Shown here: positions 1 through 8,463 of the stretch, one piece after another
How the letters are laid out: each line of letters starts with the position of its first letter
How positions within the stretch are numbered: position 1 is the stretch's first letter
Assembly (NCBI RefSeq): GCF_900129035.1
Contig: NZ_FQTW01000001.1
Location: forward strand, 186,001 to 250,000
DNA from: Psychroflexus salarius
GTDB lineage: Bacteria; Bacteroidota; Bacteroidia; Flavobacteriales; Flavobacteriaceae
DNA: 64,000 nt
Direction: 5' to 3'
Translations under genes and position numbers: made by a program
The notes under the pieces: generated by a model
What the model was told of the DNA's origin: nothing
Database searches by the model: none
The model's input: only the letters and a program-made list of their open reading frames with translations

Positions 1-33
1 ATCTAGCGGTGGTTTGTATATAATAACTGGTGA

Positions 34-231
34 TTACCTTAAACTGGGCTTTAAACAGGTGACCCCAACCATCACTCCAGCTATAATAGCTGAGTATATA
101 TATGTGTTAATCGGTGCGGTAGGTTCGTCATCAACATCATCATCAAAGTCAAAGGGATCTGATTGACCGTAACTCAACCCTGTGAATAACATCAGCATTA
201 CTATAGCTGAAGTATATCGTAATTGTTTCAT
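34..231 (-). CDS. Small exported protein with C-terminal sorting-like segment
   Basis: 65 residues. Residues 1-22 form a signal peptide ending near SYGQ, followed by an acidic stretch (DPFDFDDDVDDE), then APIN and a hydrophobic segment of about 18 residues, then a short basic tail. This layout (signal peptide, acidic linker, AP-I-D/N, glycine-containing hydrophobic helix, basic end) resembles the short Bacteroidota proteins described as PID-CTERM, which are thought to be processed by exosortase-like enzymes. The match is from memory of the family layout; here the motif reads PIN rather than PID. It is the last gene of a tightly spaced minus-strand set, 11 bases after the T9SS gene. It could also be a simple one-helix membrane protein. 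Function unknown. Confidence 0.6.
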   Translation of the reverse strand: MKQLRYTSAIVMLMLFTGLSYGQSDPFDFDDDVDDEPTAPINTYIYSAIIAGVMVGVTCLKPSLR

Positions 232-242
232 GATTTATAAGT

Positions 243-2609
243 TTAATGTTTAATTAATTTCTCAACCACTTTATGGCCGGTTTTATCTTCAATCTCTAAG
301 TGATATACCCCTGTTTTTAATTGATTCACTTCTAAAACTACACTTGAGTCACTCACTAGCTTGTCTGCTTGGTAGACCTCTTGCCCTAAGCTATTGTATA
401 GCTTAAGCTTAAGCCACTCGCCATTTACAGCAATTGTATTGATGTGAACTTGAGTTGTTGCTGGGTTAGGAAATAAACGATAGCTTACAGCTGCTGTTTC
501 ATCAAAACTTAAAGCCTCATTTCTAAAGACTAGCTTAAATCGTGAACTGCTTACCGAGGCCTCTATATTCGCATCTACGCTAAAGGAATAAACCTGACCA
601 TCTACTAACAAGGTTTCGGTCTCTAAGTACTGGTCTAGTAAATACACCTGAGTATCCTCTAAGTTGCTCAAGTTAGCTACAAAACTGTAGTTTTCATTAC
701 GCCAGTTGCTGGTAAATAATGGAGCCTCTTCCCCTGCTTCTGGATAGCTGCGATGCTCAATCGTAAACAATGTCCCATTATTAACAAGGGCTAAATTCTC
801 GTCTATGTTTCCTAGTTTGGTGATATCTAAACCGTCTATACCGGGGTTACCCGATGGACTAAAACGAAGTCGCACACCATCAATCACCGCCTGATTGTCG
901 TCTTGTAAGTTAAGTACTAGCTCTGAGGTGTTCGCTATACTTTCTGAAGATACGCTTAGGTCGGTGGTGACATCTTTAATACTTTCGGTAAAACTAAGAC
1001 TTGGATTGGTTACTGTGCTTTGTATAAAAAAGGATTGACCAGGTTCTATAAATTTAGTTGCTGCAGAGGTGTTTGGTGTAGCGGTACCATTACCTGTTGT
1101 TAAATCACTTACAGTTACAAAAGCACCACGGGTGTTTACCATTGGATCCCACACCCATAGTTGGTTATTGTTAGCGTTAGTATTAATACTTAATAACTCG
1201 CTCACATCGATTCTCGATTGATAAGGATTCGCTACAAAGGCATAGGTCGTACCTCCTGATGTCGCACTTGGAAACGTGAGATCGGTCGACCCTACGGCTA
1301 GTGCTCCTGTGGAAATTAAAGTCGTTGAGCCTTCAGAAGCGTTACTTCTTAAATCAATGCCGCGATCACCTCGCACCATTAAACGATAAGGAACACCGGC
1401 TTCTAAATTTGTGTTTTTAGTGTCAGTAATCGCTTCCCAGCCATTAGCCGTGCTAAATCGAAATAGCGAAGGGTTACCAGAAGCTGTATAATCAATGCCT
1501 GTCGTCGCATTATATTCACCTACAGTTCCGACTTCTCCTGTGATATGCGTCCCTAAACCAGCATCGTTTGCACCACTATTTTGCCAATTGTCAAATAAAC
1601 TACCGCCATCTACAGGACTTGATACTAATCTGAAAGCGCGTTTTAAAGGATAATACTTTTCTGTGATAACTGTTCCTGTACCAGAAATTGTTCCTGTAAA
1701 CACATCTAAATAAGCCTCACCTGTGGCATCACTTTTAAAAGTGATTTGACCGTTATTGGTAATATTACCGTTAATTTTTAGGCTCATTGTTGGTAAGACT
1801 ACTAGATTAGCTTCCTCATTTTCGATAAATAAGGAAGTGATTTCTAGGTTAGAATTTACCTCTAAGGTAGTGTTGTTTGAAGCAATTTTCGAAGGAATAC
1901 GAACTGTTGTTATGGATGTTGGCACTAAAGCTTCAGACCAATTAGTTGCTAAATTTAAGGCTGAAGAATTAATTCCTAACCAAATATTTTCAGAACTATG
2001 GCCTTCCCATCGCAAAAAAGGATAACCATCATTTGTTGAAGAATTAATACCCCATTCATTGTCACTGACTTTAAAATGCCAACCTGCAGATAAAAAAGTT
2101 GATACATCATTAAGAGTTGAGGTTGTTACTGGGTCTGCTACTGTGTAATAATCAGTAAGTTGGTTGGACGACTCTCGATCAAAGAAATTACCTGTATGGG
2201 TTGGCATTCCTGTTTGTTCGCCAATAAACCCTTTGGTTGTAGGGTTGTCAGTTTCAAGATAAACGACGCTTGAAGTTGAATAACAGTAGCTTATTTCACC
2301 TCCTGAATGATTGGTATTGGCATCACCGTTTGAACCTATAAACCCACCAATAGTTTCAGTACCATCAGTCTCTCGATTTACTATTGACCTCGCATAACTA
2401 GTAGAAATTTGACCTTCTAAATTTAAACCAACTAAACCACCAACGTTATCCTCACCATTAACAGTAGATGTTGTAAACGATGTGGTAATTAAACCTGAGG
2501 TTTGTGTTTGGAAGGCAAAACCTGCGGTAAAACCGAAACTGATTAACAAAGCGAGTCTTAACCTACCTTTAAAAGTAGTAAGAGGTTGATGTATATAAAA
2601 GCTGAACAT
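243..2609 (-). CDS. GLUG-repeat surface protein with T9SS type A sorting domain
   Basis: 788 residues. Residues about 37-115 carry GLUG-type repeats (GGLVGLN, GGFIGSN); the middle is a beta-rich region common in flavobacterial secreted proteins. The end, about residues 712-788, is a T9SS C-terminal domain (LFPNPATTQVHI ... LKTGVYHLEIEDKTGHKVVEKLIKH). The protein is predicted to be exported, moved across the outer membrane by the type IX machinery and anchored or released there. The N terminus is unusual: a short basic/hydrophobic stretch (FKGRLRLALLISFGFTAGFAF) leads straight into the middle of a GLUG repeat. It starts 12 bases after the stop of the preceding gene, whose GLUG array stops abruptly, so this may be the 3' part of a split gene. 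ATG at 2609 is the only ATG before the GLUG part; the upstream sequence has no good ribosome binding site. Ligand unknown. Confidence 0.75.
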   Translation of the reverse strand: MFSFYIHQPLTTFKGRLRLALLISFGFTAGFAFQTQTSGLITTSFTTSTVNGEDNVGGLVGLNLEGQISTSYARSIVNRETDGTETIGGFIGSNGDANTNHSGGEISYCYSTSSVVYLETDNPTTKGFIGEQTGMPTHTGNFFDRESSNQLTDYYTVADPVTTSTLNDVSTFLSAGWHFKVSDNEWGINSSTNDGYPFLRWEGHSSENIWLGINSSALNLATNWSEALVPTSITTVRIPSKIASNNTTLEVNSNLEITSLFIENEEANLVVLPTMSLKINGNITNNGQITFKSDATGEAYLDVFTGTISGTGTVITEKYYPLKRAFRLVSSPVDGGSLFDNWQNSGANDAGLGTHITGEVGTVGEYNATTGIDYTASGNPSLFRFSTANGWEAITDTKNTNLEAGVPYRLMVRGDRGIDLRSNASEGSTTLISTGALAVGSTDLTFPSATSGGTTYAFVANPYQSRIDVSELLSINTNANNNQLWVWDPMVNTRGAFVTVSDLTTGNGTATPNTSAATKFIEPGQSFFIQSTVTNPSLSFTESIKDVTTDLSVSSESIANTSELVLNLQDDNQAVIDGVRLRFSPSGNPGIDGLDITKLGNIDENLALVNNGTLFTIEHRSYPEAGEEAPLFTSNWRNENYSFVANLSNLEDTQVYLLDQYLETETLLVDGQVYSFSVDANIEASVSSSRFKLVFRNEALSFDETAAVSYRLFPNPATTQVHINTIAVNGEWLKLKLYNSLGQEVYQADKLVSDSSVVLEVNQLKTGVYHLEIEDKTGHKVVEKLIKH

Positions 2610-2621
2610 AGAAAAAGTTGG

Positions 2622-4265
2622 TTAATTAGATTTAATAAGTTGCTCTCTAATCTTTTTTAATTTATCTTGATAGCATATGCTTAAATCATCTAAATTATTA
2701 ATCATAAACCGTTGTCTTAATTCTACAAAACGAGAATAATTTTTAAAAGCACTGTTATCATTGTCAAGTAATGCCATATCAGCAATTTCTGAAGCATCTA
2801 GACAAAAGCTTCCTGTTGGTTCTTTACCTTGAGCAGCACATGTAAAACCGGGAAAATTGAAACCATCACAACAAGCACAAGCAGATCCTTCGTCACACTC
2901 ACAACGTATACCGCCATCATCTGATACACAGTTACCATTAACGCAAGGACTTTCTCCACCATTTGCATTGGCATATACAACGCAAGCATCAAGATATTCA
3001 CAACGTGTTCCTGTATACAATTCGGGGCACTCACATTTAAATGTTAAGATTTCTTGGTCATTTATGCAGGATCCTTCATTTTCACAAGGAGACCCCTCAC
3101 AAAAATTAACCCAGTAAGCGTATAATGTAGTATCTTCTTCTAAATCCCATGTTTGTGTACTCTCCATGTTAGCATCGTAGTATTGATCGCCTTCTCCATT
3201 ATGTTGTGTATAATAGCCTAAAAAAACACCAAGCTGTTCATCAGGTGTGGGAGCTTCAGCTTCTGGCATAGAATCACCATAAGACACTGTTACAAAGCTT
3301 GTGCCACCGGTACCTGGCGATGAATTTAAGGTGACTGTATATGAAGGTTTTATGAAGTTAGCTTTTATAGTTTTGTCACTATTAATTTCGAAAGTGTAAG
3401 GGTTTGTATTACTCTCGATGTCTTCAGTCCATTGGTCAAAAACCCAACCAGTTGCGGGATTTGCATTTAAAATTAGGCTAGTTCCTGCTTCATAAGTAGT
3501 CTGGTTAGGGTTTATATTAACTTCACCTTCACCAGATTTTAAAGTTAATACATCAAATTCAGCCATTAACTGGTTAAACCCTACTAAACCACCAATGTTT
3601 TCAGTTCCTGAAATTAACGCATCAGTAGAAGATGAATTTATTGTTCCATAATTTTTACCAATTAATCCACCTACTGAAGAAACGCCTGAAATTTCACCAG
3701 TCACTTCGCAAGCAGAGGTTGAGGCTAAACTTCCACTTTGAAACCCAATTAAACCTCCAACAATAGAAGAACCAACTAAAGTAGTGTTATTAATTATTAT
3801 TGAAGCTGATTGTGTATTTCTAGAATAACCTATTAATGTACCTGTATAATTACTTCCTGTAACAACCACTTCTTGCAGTTGTAAGTTTTCTATACTAGCA
3901 TTATTAGCAAAACCAAACAAGCCTATAAATGATTCATTCGGACGGTTAATCTTTAAGCCTGTAATGGTTTTGTTATTCCCATCAAAATGACCTTGAAATG
4001 GATTCTCTTTATTACCAATTGGCTGCCAACCTAAACCAGAATTTGCAGTTAATGAGGCATAGTTTAAATATCCTTGAGTAGTTCCCGACAAGTCTTGCAT
4101 TAAAATAAAGTGAGCTTTGGGGAATAAACGAACCTGATCAAGTTGTTGCCAATTTTCAATTTGGTAAGGGCGATCTTGACTACCATCCCCAGAGGTGAAT
4201 GAGTGATTTTGTGCAGTTAAACTAATACTCGTTAAGCTAATAAATAATAAAATAGTTCGTATCAT
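2622..4265 (-). CDS. Secreted GLUG / InlB-repeat / EGF-like surface protein
   Basis: 547 residues, signal peptide 1-18 (ending LTAQ). Order of parts: an N-terminal region typical of GLUG proteins (about 19-120), GLUG repeats (GGLIGFQ, GGLIGKN, GGLVGFN) to about residue 230, a divergent InlB B-type repeat (about 238-305, ending KANFI), a second Listeria/Bacteroides-type repeat ending YAYWVN (to about 388), then cysteine-rich EGF-like sequence (CEGSPCENEGSC ... CECPELYTGTRCEY) and a charged tail. No T9SS sorting domain is present. Domain mixes like this occur in cell-surface adhesins, so a surface role is inferred. The many cysteines need oxidation in the periplasm, and a thioredoxin-like gene lies immediately upstream. 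The GLUG array breaks off at GFNQ and seems to resume in the next gene. Confidence 0.7.
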   Translation of the reverse strand: MIRTILLFISLTSISLTAQNHSFTSGDGSQDRPYQIENWQQLDQVRLFPKAHFILMQDLSGTTQGYLNYASLTANSGLGWQPIGNKENPFQGHFDGNNKTITGLKINRPNESFIGLFGFANNASIENLQLQEVVVTGSNYTGTLIGYSRNTQSASIIINNTTLVGSSIVGGLIGFQSGSLASTSACEVTGEISGVSSVGGLIGKNYGTINSSSTDALISGTENIGGLVGFNQLMAEFDVLTLKSGEGEVNINPNQTTYEAGTSLILNANPATGWVFDQWTEDIESNTNPYTFEINSDKTIKANFIKPSYTVTLNSSPGTGGTSFVTVSYGDSMPEAEAPTPDEQLGVFLGYYTQHNGEGDQYYDANMESTQTWDLEEDTTLYAYWVNFCEGSPCENEGSCINDQEILTFKCECPELYTGTRCEYLDACVVYANANGGESPCVNGNCVSDDGGIRCECDEGSACACCDGFNFPGFTCAAQGKEPTGSFCLDASEIADMALLDNDNSAFKNYSRFVELRQRFMINNLDDLSICYQDKLKKIREQLIKSN

Positions 4266-4275
4266 TTATATGTAT

Positions 4276-5646
4276 TTAAAGTTTACTTAGCCAGTTACTA
4301 ATATCAATTAAGTTATTTGGCTTTAAAACAAGTTGATTATCCTGATTTACAATAAAATAGGTAGGTGTAGCCTTAACTTTAAATGATTGAACCACATCAC
4401 TTTTCCATCCTTTTAAATCGGTCATACTCAAAAAGTCTAGGTTATTTGTAAATTCATAAAACTCACTTTTAGCATGTTCTACTGAAAACAAAACCACCTT
4501 AACATTATATTTGTTAAAAAGCCTTTTGTAAGTATTGAGTTTTGGAATTTGACGCCTACAGTGCGAACACCAGCTACCTGCAAAAACTAAAAGCTTATAT
4601 GTTGATTGAAGCTCTGAAAATTTTTCAATTGTAGTATCTGTGTTATTAATAATACTTGGGAAATCAAAATCAGGAGATTTTGCCCCAAGCTTTAAACTAC
4701 TAATGCGTTGGAGTGATGCTAATAGCTCACTATCAGCTGAACACGCGTAAGTTTCTTGATTTAACAAGCGTTTGAGGTAAATTAAATTTTCAGTTCGTTT
4801 ACCTTTTTGTAAAATTTCTAGTAATAACGCACTAGCAGTATTAAATTTATAGTTATCATGTTGCGTTGAAGATAATATACTTTTAATGAGCTGATTGATT
4901 TTTTTAATTGATAAACCATCATCTTCAATAACATTTGCTATAAACCAAATATGATAACTAATTGATTCATTGAGTATTCCGCTATTAAACAAAAAGTCTG
5001 ATGCATAATCGATCCTTGCTAACTGTTTTAGAACATTTTCGTGTTTATTCGGTTCATATTTTGCAATTTCAGCAAGGTTTGACAACAGCCTTTTTAAGGG
5101 TAAGTAATGCTTTAATATGATGGTTGTATCTATTTGTTTGTCAAATTGATGCTCAAATAACTGCAGTCTTTTAATCTCTTTTCCGTACAACTCAATGGCT
5201 TGACTTTGAGCCTTATTTTGGGGCAAATTACCATACAAATCTTCTAAGTATTCTAAAGCGCTTATACTATTTTTTATAAAAGGATATGCCTTAGTGTAAT
5301 TAGCTAAGAGTTTATTTTCTCTTCCTTTAGAAAAATTCAATTCTAAATCGTTATCATACAACTTAGCTGAAAACTCTATAGATTCACCGCCTAGCACAAC
5401 AAGTGCTTCATAAGTGTCGTCAATTACGATAGACCCCATAGAATTATAAGGTGAATTGTAACTAAGGCTAAAAAAACCGTTGTTAATAGCAGTAGAGTCT
5501 ATTAAGACTTTATCATTTCCTCTATATTTAAATAATTTAACATTCTCAACTTTATCGAAATTAACTTGCCCTTTGATTTGTTGAGCATTTAACATCTTGC
5601 AACTAAAACTGATTACAACCAAAAAAAATAAGTAATAATACCTCAT
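4276..5646 (-). CDS. TlpA-like periplasmic thiol-disulfide oxidoreductase
   Basis: 456 residues from the ATG at 5646 (a TTG lies one codon upstream). The N terminus is a hydrophobic export signal with a cysteine near residue 16, but the lipobox is poor, so secretion by signal peptidase I is as likely as lipidation. An N-terminal beta domain like DUF4369 (about 23-105) and a helical middle precede a C-terminal thioredoxin fold (about 320-456) with the redox motif SWCSHC (C360 and C363) and a cis-Pro segment ATPTYF. TlpA/ResA relatives reduce or rearrange disulfides in the periplasm. It is the first gene of a minus-strand set and sits 10 bases before the cysteine-rich EGF-like protein, which is a plausible substrate by context only. 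Confidence 0.8.
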   Translation of the reverse strand: MRYYYLFFLVVISFSCKMLNAQQIKGQVNFDKVENVKLFKYRGNDKVLIDSTAINNGFFSLSYNSPYNSMGSIVIDDTYEALVVLGGESIEFSAKLYDNDLELNFSKGRENKLLANYTKAYPFIKNSISALEYLEDLYGNLPQNKAQSQAIELYGKEIKRLQLFEHQFDKQIDTTIILKHYLPLKRLLSNLAEIAKYEPNKHENVLKQLARIDYASDFLFNSGILNESISYHIWFIANVIEDDGLSIKKINQLIKSILSSTQHDNYKFNTASALLLEILQKGKRTENLIYLKRLLNQETYACSADSELLASLQRISSLKLGAKSPDFDFPSIINNTDTTIEKFSELQSTYKLLVFAGSWCSHCRRQIPKLNTYKRLFNKYNVKVVLFSVEHAKSEFYEFTNNLDFLSMTDLKGWKSDVVQSFKVKATPTYFIVNQDNQLVLKPNNLIDISNWLSKL

Positions 5647-5729
5647 CAATAATTTTTATAAAACATGTTGAAATGATTTGCAATTTTAAATTAAATTTGG
5701 AATTTTAATTTATAAAAATTGCTTTTTTT

Positions 5730-5751
5730 GTGTCAAATAAGGATTTGACAC
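5730..5751. promoter_or_regulatory. Perfect inverted repeat, candidate operator
   Basis: Two perfect 9-base arms, GTGTCAAAT and ATTTGACAC, are separated by AAGG. The site sits between the divergent TlpA/GLUG gene set (start 5646) and the AraC-type regulator gene (start 5784), 33 bases before the latter. Neither side has a T-tract after the repeat, so it does not look like a terminator. A dyad in a divergent promoter region next to a regulator gene suggests an operator. AraC proteins often bind direct repeats, so the binding protein may be something else. Confidence 0.55.
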
Positions 5752-5783
5752 TACTTAAACAGCAATAAATATTAAGTTTTTTT

Positions 5784-6908
5784 ATGTTTGTAGATTTGGT
5801 TTATTTTATAAATATTGTGTTTTCAGTATTTACGGGTGCCTATTTATTAATCAAGCTTCGTCCTGCTAATAACTCTAATCATATCACTTTTTTAGCTTTA
5901 TATTTTATATGTAATGCGTTTTGCTTCAGTTTTTACCTTTTAATTAAATATAATATTATTATCAGCATTCCTTATTTATATAAAATCGCAGCTCCAATCA
6001 CCTACTTAATTGCTCCATTTTCTTTTTTACATCTAAAGACCATCATCAAAAACAAGCCTTCTATTTCACGGAGAGACATGCTTCACTTTGTGCTGTTCTT
6101 TATTTTTTTAGTTTCTTATTTCGAGTTTTATTTTATGCCGATTGATGAGAAAACAGCCTACGTCATTAAGGTTTGCAATAACTTTAAATTAACATACCAA
6201 GATAATATAGGCTTAATACCTGAATTTATAAATACCATAGGACGTATCTTACATCCTTTTGTTTACTTGATACTACAGTGGCATATGCTCTTATCATCTA
6301 AAGCTAAAAAACTTAAAACAAAAGATTTTAAGCTTTACAATTGGCTCTATAAACTTACATTATTTCAAAGTATTTATACCTTAAGCTTATTAGCGACTAT
6401 CATGTTAAATATTGTTTTTGAAACGGCGAATGTGAATCAATTTTTAGAGCTCATACCTACCATTTTAACGATTACTTTCTTTTTTACCATTAGTGGGTAT
6501 TTATTATGGCATCAAGATTTATTGAGACGATTAAAGTATGTTAACTTATCGCCACTTTCACAAGACTTGAGCAATATTACCAAACGAGTAAAACTTGAAA
6601 AATACTTTAAAGATCCTCACATTAATCTTGAAAAACTCTCTGATCTGTTAACTATTAATTCTAAAGATCTTTCACAATTAATTAAACAAGATTACTCAAA
6701 CTTCAATAAATGGATTAATAGTCTAAGAATTGAGTATAGCTTAGAGCTTTTAAAACAAGGGTATTTAAATCAATATTCTGTAGAAGCCCTTTCAGAAGCA
6801 GCGGGCTTTAAGTCTAAAAACACCTTTTATAGAGCGTTTAAAGAAATAACCAATACTACTCCTATAAAGTATATGAAAGACAATTCTGAGCCCCTTCACG
6901 CAACTTAA
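5784..6908 (+). CDS. Membrane-anchored AraC-family transcription regulator
   Basis: 374 residues. About six or seven hydrophobic segments fill residues 1-240, followed by a cytoplasmic AraC-type DNA-binding domain (about 265-366). The second helix-turn-helix is well preserved (VEALSEAAGFKSKNTFYRAFKEITNTTPIKYM). Flavobacterial regulators of this build are thought to sense a signal at the membrane and control neighbouring genes. It is divergent from the TlpA/GLUG surface-protein set, with a perfect 22-base dyad in the 137-base gap, so control of that set, of itself, or of both is the simplest inference. The inducing signal cannot be read from the sequence. Confidence 0.85.
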   Translation: MFVDLVYFINIVFSVFTGAYLLIKLRPANNSNHITFLALYFICNAFCFSFYLLIKYNIIISIPYLYKIAAPITYLIAPFSFLHLKTIIKNKPSISRRDMLHFVLFFIFLVSYFEFYFMPIDEKTAYVIKVCNNFKLTYQDNIGLIPEFINTIGRILHPFVYLILQWHMLLSSKAKKLKTKDFKLYNWLYKLTLFQSIYTLSLLATIMLNIVFETANVNQFLELIPTILTITFFFTISGYLLWHQDLLRRLKYVNLSPLSQDLSNITKRVKLEKYFKDPHINLEKLSDLLTINSKDLSQLIKQDYSNFNKWINSLRIEYSLELLKQGYLNQYSVEALSEAAGFKSKNTFYRAFKEITNTTPIKYMKDNSEPLHAT

Positions 6909-7054
6909 ACTTTAAATACATTTACAATTTAAATAGTCCTATTAGGTTAAACCATTTAAGGCATCCACTTGTTGAGCAAATACAACCTAAGGAGTTTTAA
7001 CGTATCTTGCCAACTCTATTTAAACACTTATAAATTAATGGACTCGACATTAGC

Positions 7055-8083
7055 ATGATTAAAAACAAAAAAGCCAAATCGATCGTTAGAGGCATTCTAC
7101 TTATTGGTACTCTAGTTTCTTTATTTTTTGTGCCCTGGATTTTAGTCAAGGCGTGGCTATTACCTCTACCAGATACCGTGCAAGAACAAGTCGATGAAGC
7201 TATTGGGCATGGATTTGATGGCATGATTGTTTACATCGACCAAGCCGGCCAATCTCCACAATTTTATACCGGTGGTTATCATGATCGCTCTCAAAAAGTA
7301 CCTGCTCAACCAAATGCGCTCTTTAAAATTGCTAGTATTAGTAAGCTGTATACCGCCGTTGCTGTGACTAAACTTGTAAACGAAAAACGCTTAAGCTTTG
7401 ATGATGCTCTCACCGACCATCTTCCCGAACTCAATGGCCGTATAGAATATGCAGAAGACATTACCTTAAAGATGATGATTCAACACCGGTCTGGCATCCC
7501 AAACTACACAGACAATCCAGAGTTTTGGACTGATGAACAAGCTAATGGAAAACGGGCGCTAGATTTTGCCTTAGATTTACCCGCTAACTTTAAACCTAAC
7601 CAAGATTACCACTATTCTAATACCAATTATTTGTTGCTGAGAAGGATTATGGATCAAGTTTTAGGCTATAACCACCACGAATACATCAAAACTCATATTT
7701 TAGAACCACTAAACTTGCAACACACCTTTTTTTCAATTAACGAAGTGGTCTTAGACCATGTGATGAGTGGCTATTACGTGGGTTACGAAGAGGATGTTAA
7801 AGCACGGGAAAATGGCATGTTGGCCACGGCTCAAGATGTCGGTAACTTCATACGTGCCTTAAACAATGGGACTGTGTTTAATGACGGTGAGCAAGAACTG
7901 TACCCGTATAAGTATGAGCATGGCGGCTTGGTGGTGGGCTACCAAAGCCTCGCCGAATACCATGATGACCTTGATGCGGTGGTGGTACAATTTATAAATA
8001 CCACCGATTTTGAAGGCTACGAATGGAATTTATCTGAAATTACTATAAACCGAATTGTGAGCATTTTAAAACGCAACAACTAG
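7055..8083 (+). CDS. Serine hydrolase, beta-lactamase / DD-peptidase family
   Basis: 342 residues with one N-terminal membrane anchor (about 10-36) and a class C beta-lactamase-like fold facing the periplasm. All three active-site motifs are present: SISK (S94, K97), YSN (Y187-N189) and HGG (289-291). The family includes DD-carboxypeptidases, esterases and beta-lactamase-like proteins; the substrate cannot be assigned. It is somewhat short for the family. The 3' half is clearly richer in G+C than its surroundings (hand counts of about 52% at 7801-7860 and 58% at 7921-7980, against roughly one third nearby), which together with the adjacent restriction-gene fossil suggests acquisition by transfer. 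Confidence 0.85.
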   Translation: MIKNKKAKSIVRGILLIGTLVSLFFVPWILVKAWLLPLPDTVQEQVDEAIGHGFDGMIVYIDQAGQSPQFYTGGYHDRSQKVPAQPNALFKIASISKLYTAVAVTKLVNEKRLSFDDALTDHLPELNGRIEYAEDITLKMMIQHRSGIPNYTDNPEFWTDEQANGKRALDFALDLPANFKPNQDYHYSNTNYLLLRRIMDQVLGYNHHEYIKTHILEPLNLQHTFFSINEVVLDHVMSGYYVGYEEDVKARENGMLATAQDVGNFIRALNNGTVFNDGEQELYPYKYEHGGLVVGYQSLAEYHDDLDAVVVQFINTTDFEGYEWNLSEITINRIVSILKRNN

Positions 8084-8463
8084 CTAAAACTAGCCTTATT
8101 TACGGCATCAGTTGAAGTGATACAATTGAATTAAAGGGTCATGACCACTTGAAGTATGCTTGAACTATTTTTTAGTCTTAATCGTCCCTAGTTTCATCAA
8201 GATTCTTCTACAATCTTAATCTCTTCTTCCGTCAACCCATACAATTCATACACCATTTGGTCGATTGCTTTATGTGTTTGATAGGTGTTATTATGAAATT
8301 ACATGCTCTAATGATAAATTCAACAAAATTAAAGACTTATGGTCGCAGATTAGGTTTATTTTAAATAACAATTACAAAAAGCGTCCATAATCATAAAATA
8401 TATTTAAAAATAAAGCTAACTGTATAAAGTGTTGGTTTTAAGCTATAACTTTATTTAAAAAAC
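8084..8463. other. 380-base intergenic stretch with a gene fossil
   Basis: No intact gene is visible. It contains a minus-strand fossil of a DNA-methyltransferase/restriction gene end (8197-8298). The rest is AT-rich sequence leading to the lipoprotein gene at 8464, with no convincing promoter or terminator. Confidence 0.6.
8197..8298 (-). pseudogene. Fossil C-terminus of an R-M / DNA methyltransferase-like protein
   Basis: Reading the minus strand gives 33 codons and a TGA, with an in-frame TAA just upstream (8299-8301) and no start. The peptide contains AIDQMVYELYGLTEEEIKIV, a tail I recognise as the very end of many Bacteroidota type IIG or Eco57I/TaqI-like modification-restriction proteins and other N6-adenine methyltransferases. 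Nothing further upstream matches. It is therefore most likely the last remnant of a deleted restriction-modification gene. The assignment rests on recalled family similarity of a short tail. Confidence 0.55.

Noticed and set aside
1756-2025. Plus-strand reading frame of 89 codons
   Set aside because: It lies fully antisense inside the T9SS protein gene, lacks a promoter and has no recognisable protein features.
2798-3117. Open frames of 78 (minus) and 86 (plus) codons over the cysteine-rich part
   Set aside because: They are shifted or antisense readings of the EGF-like region and have low-complexity, implausible products.
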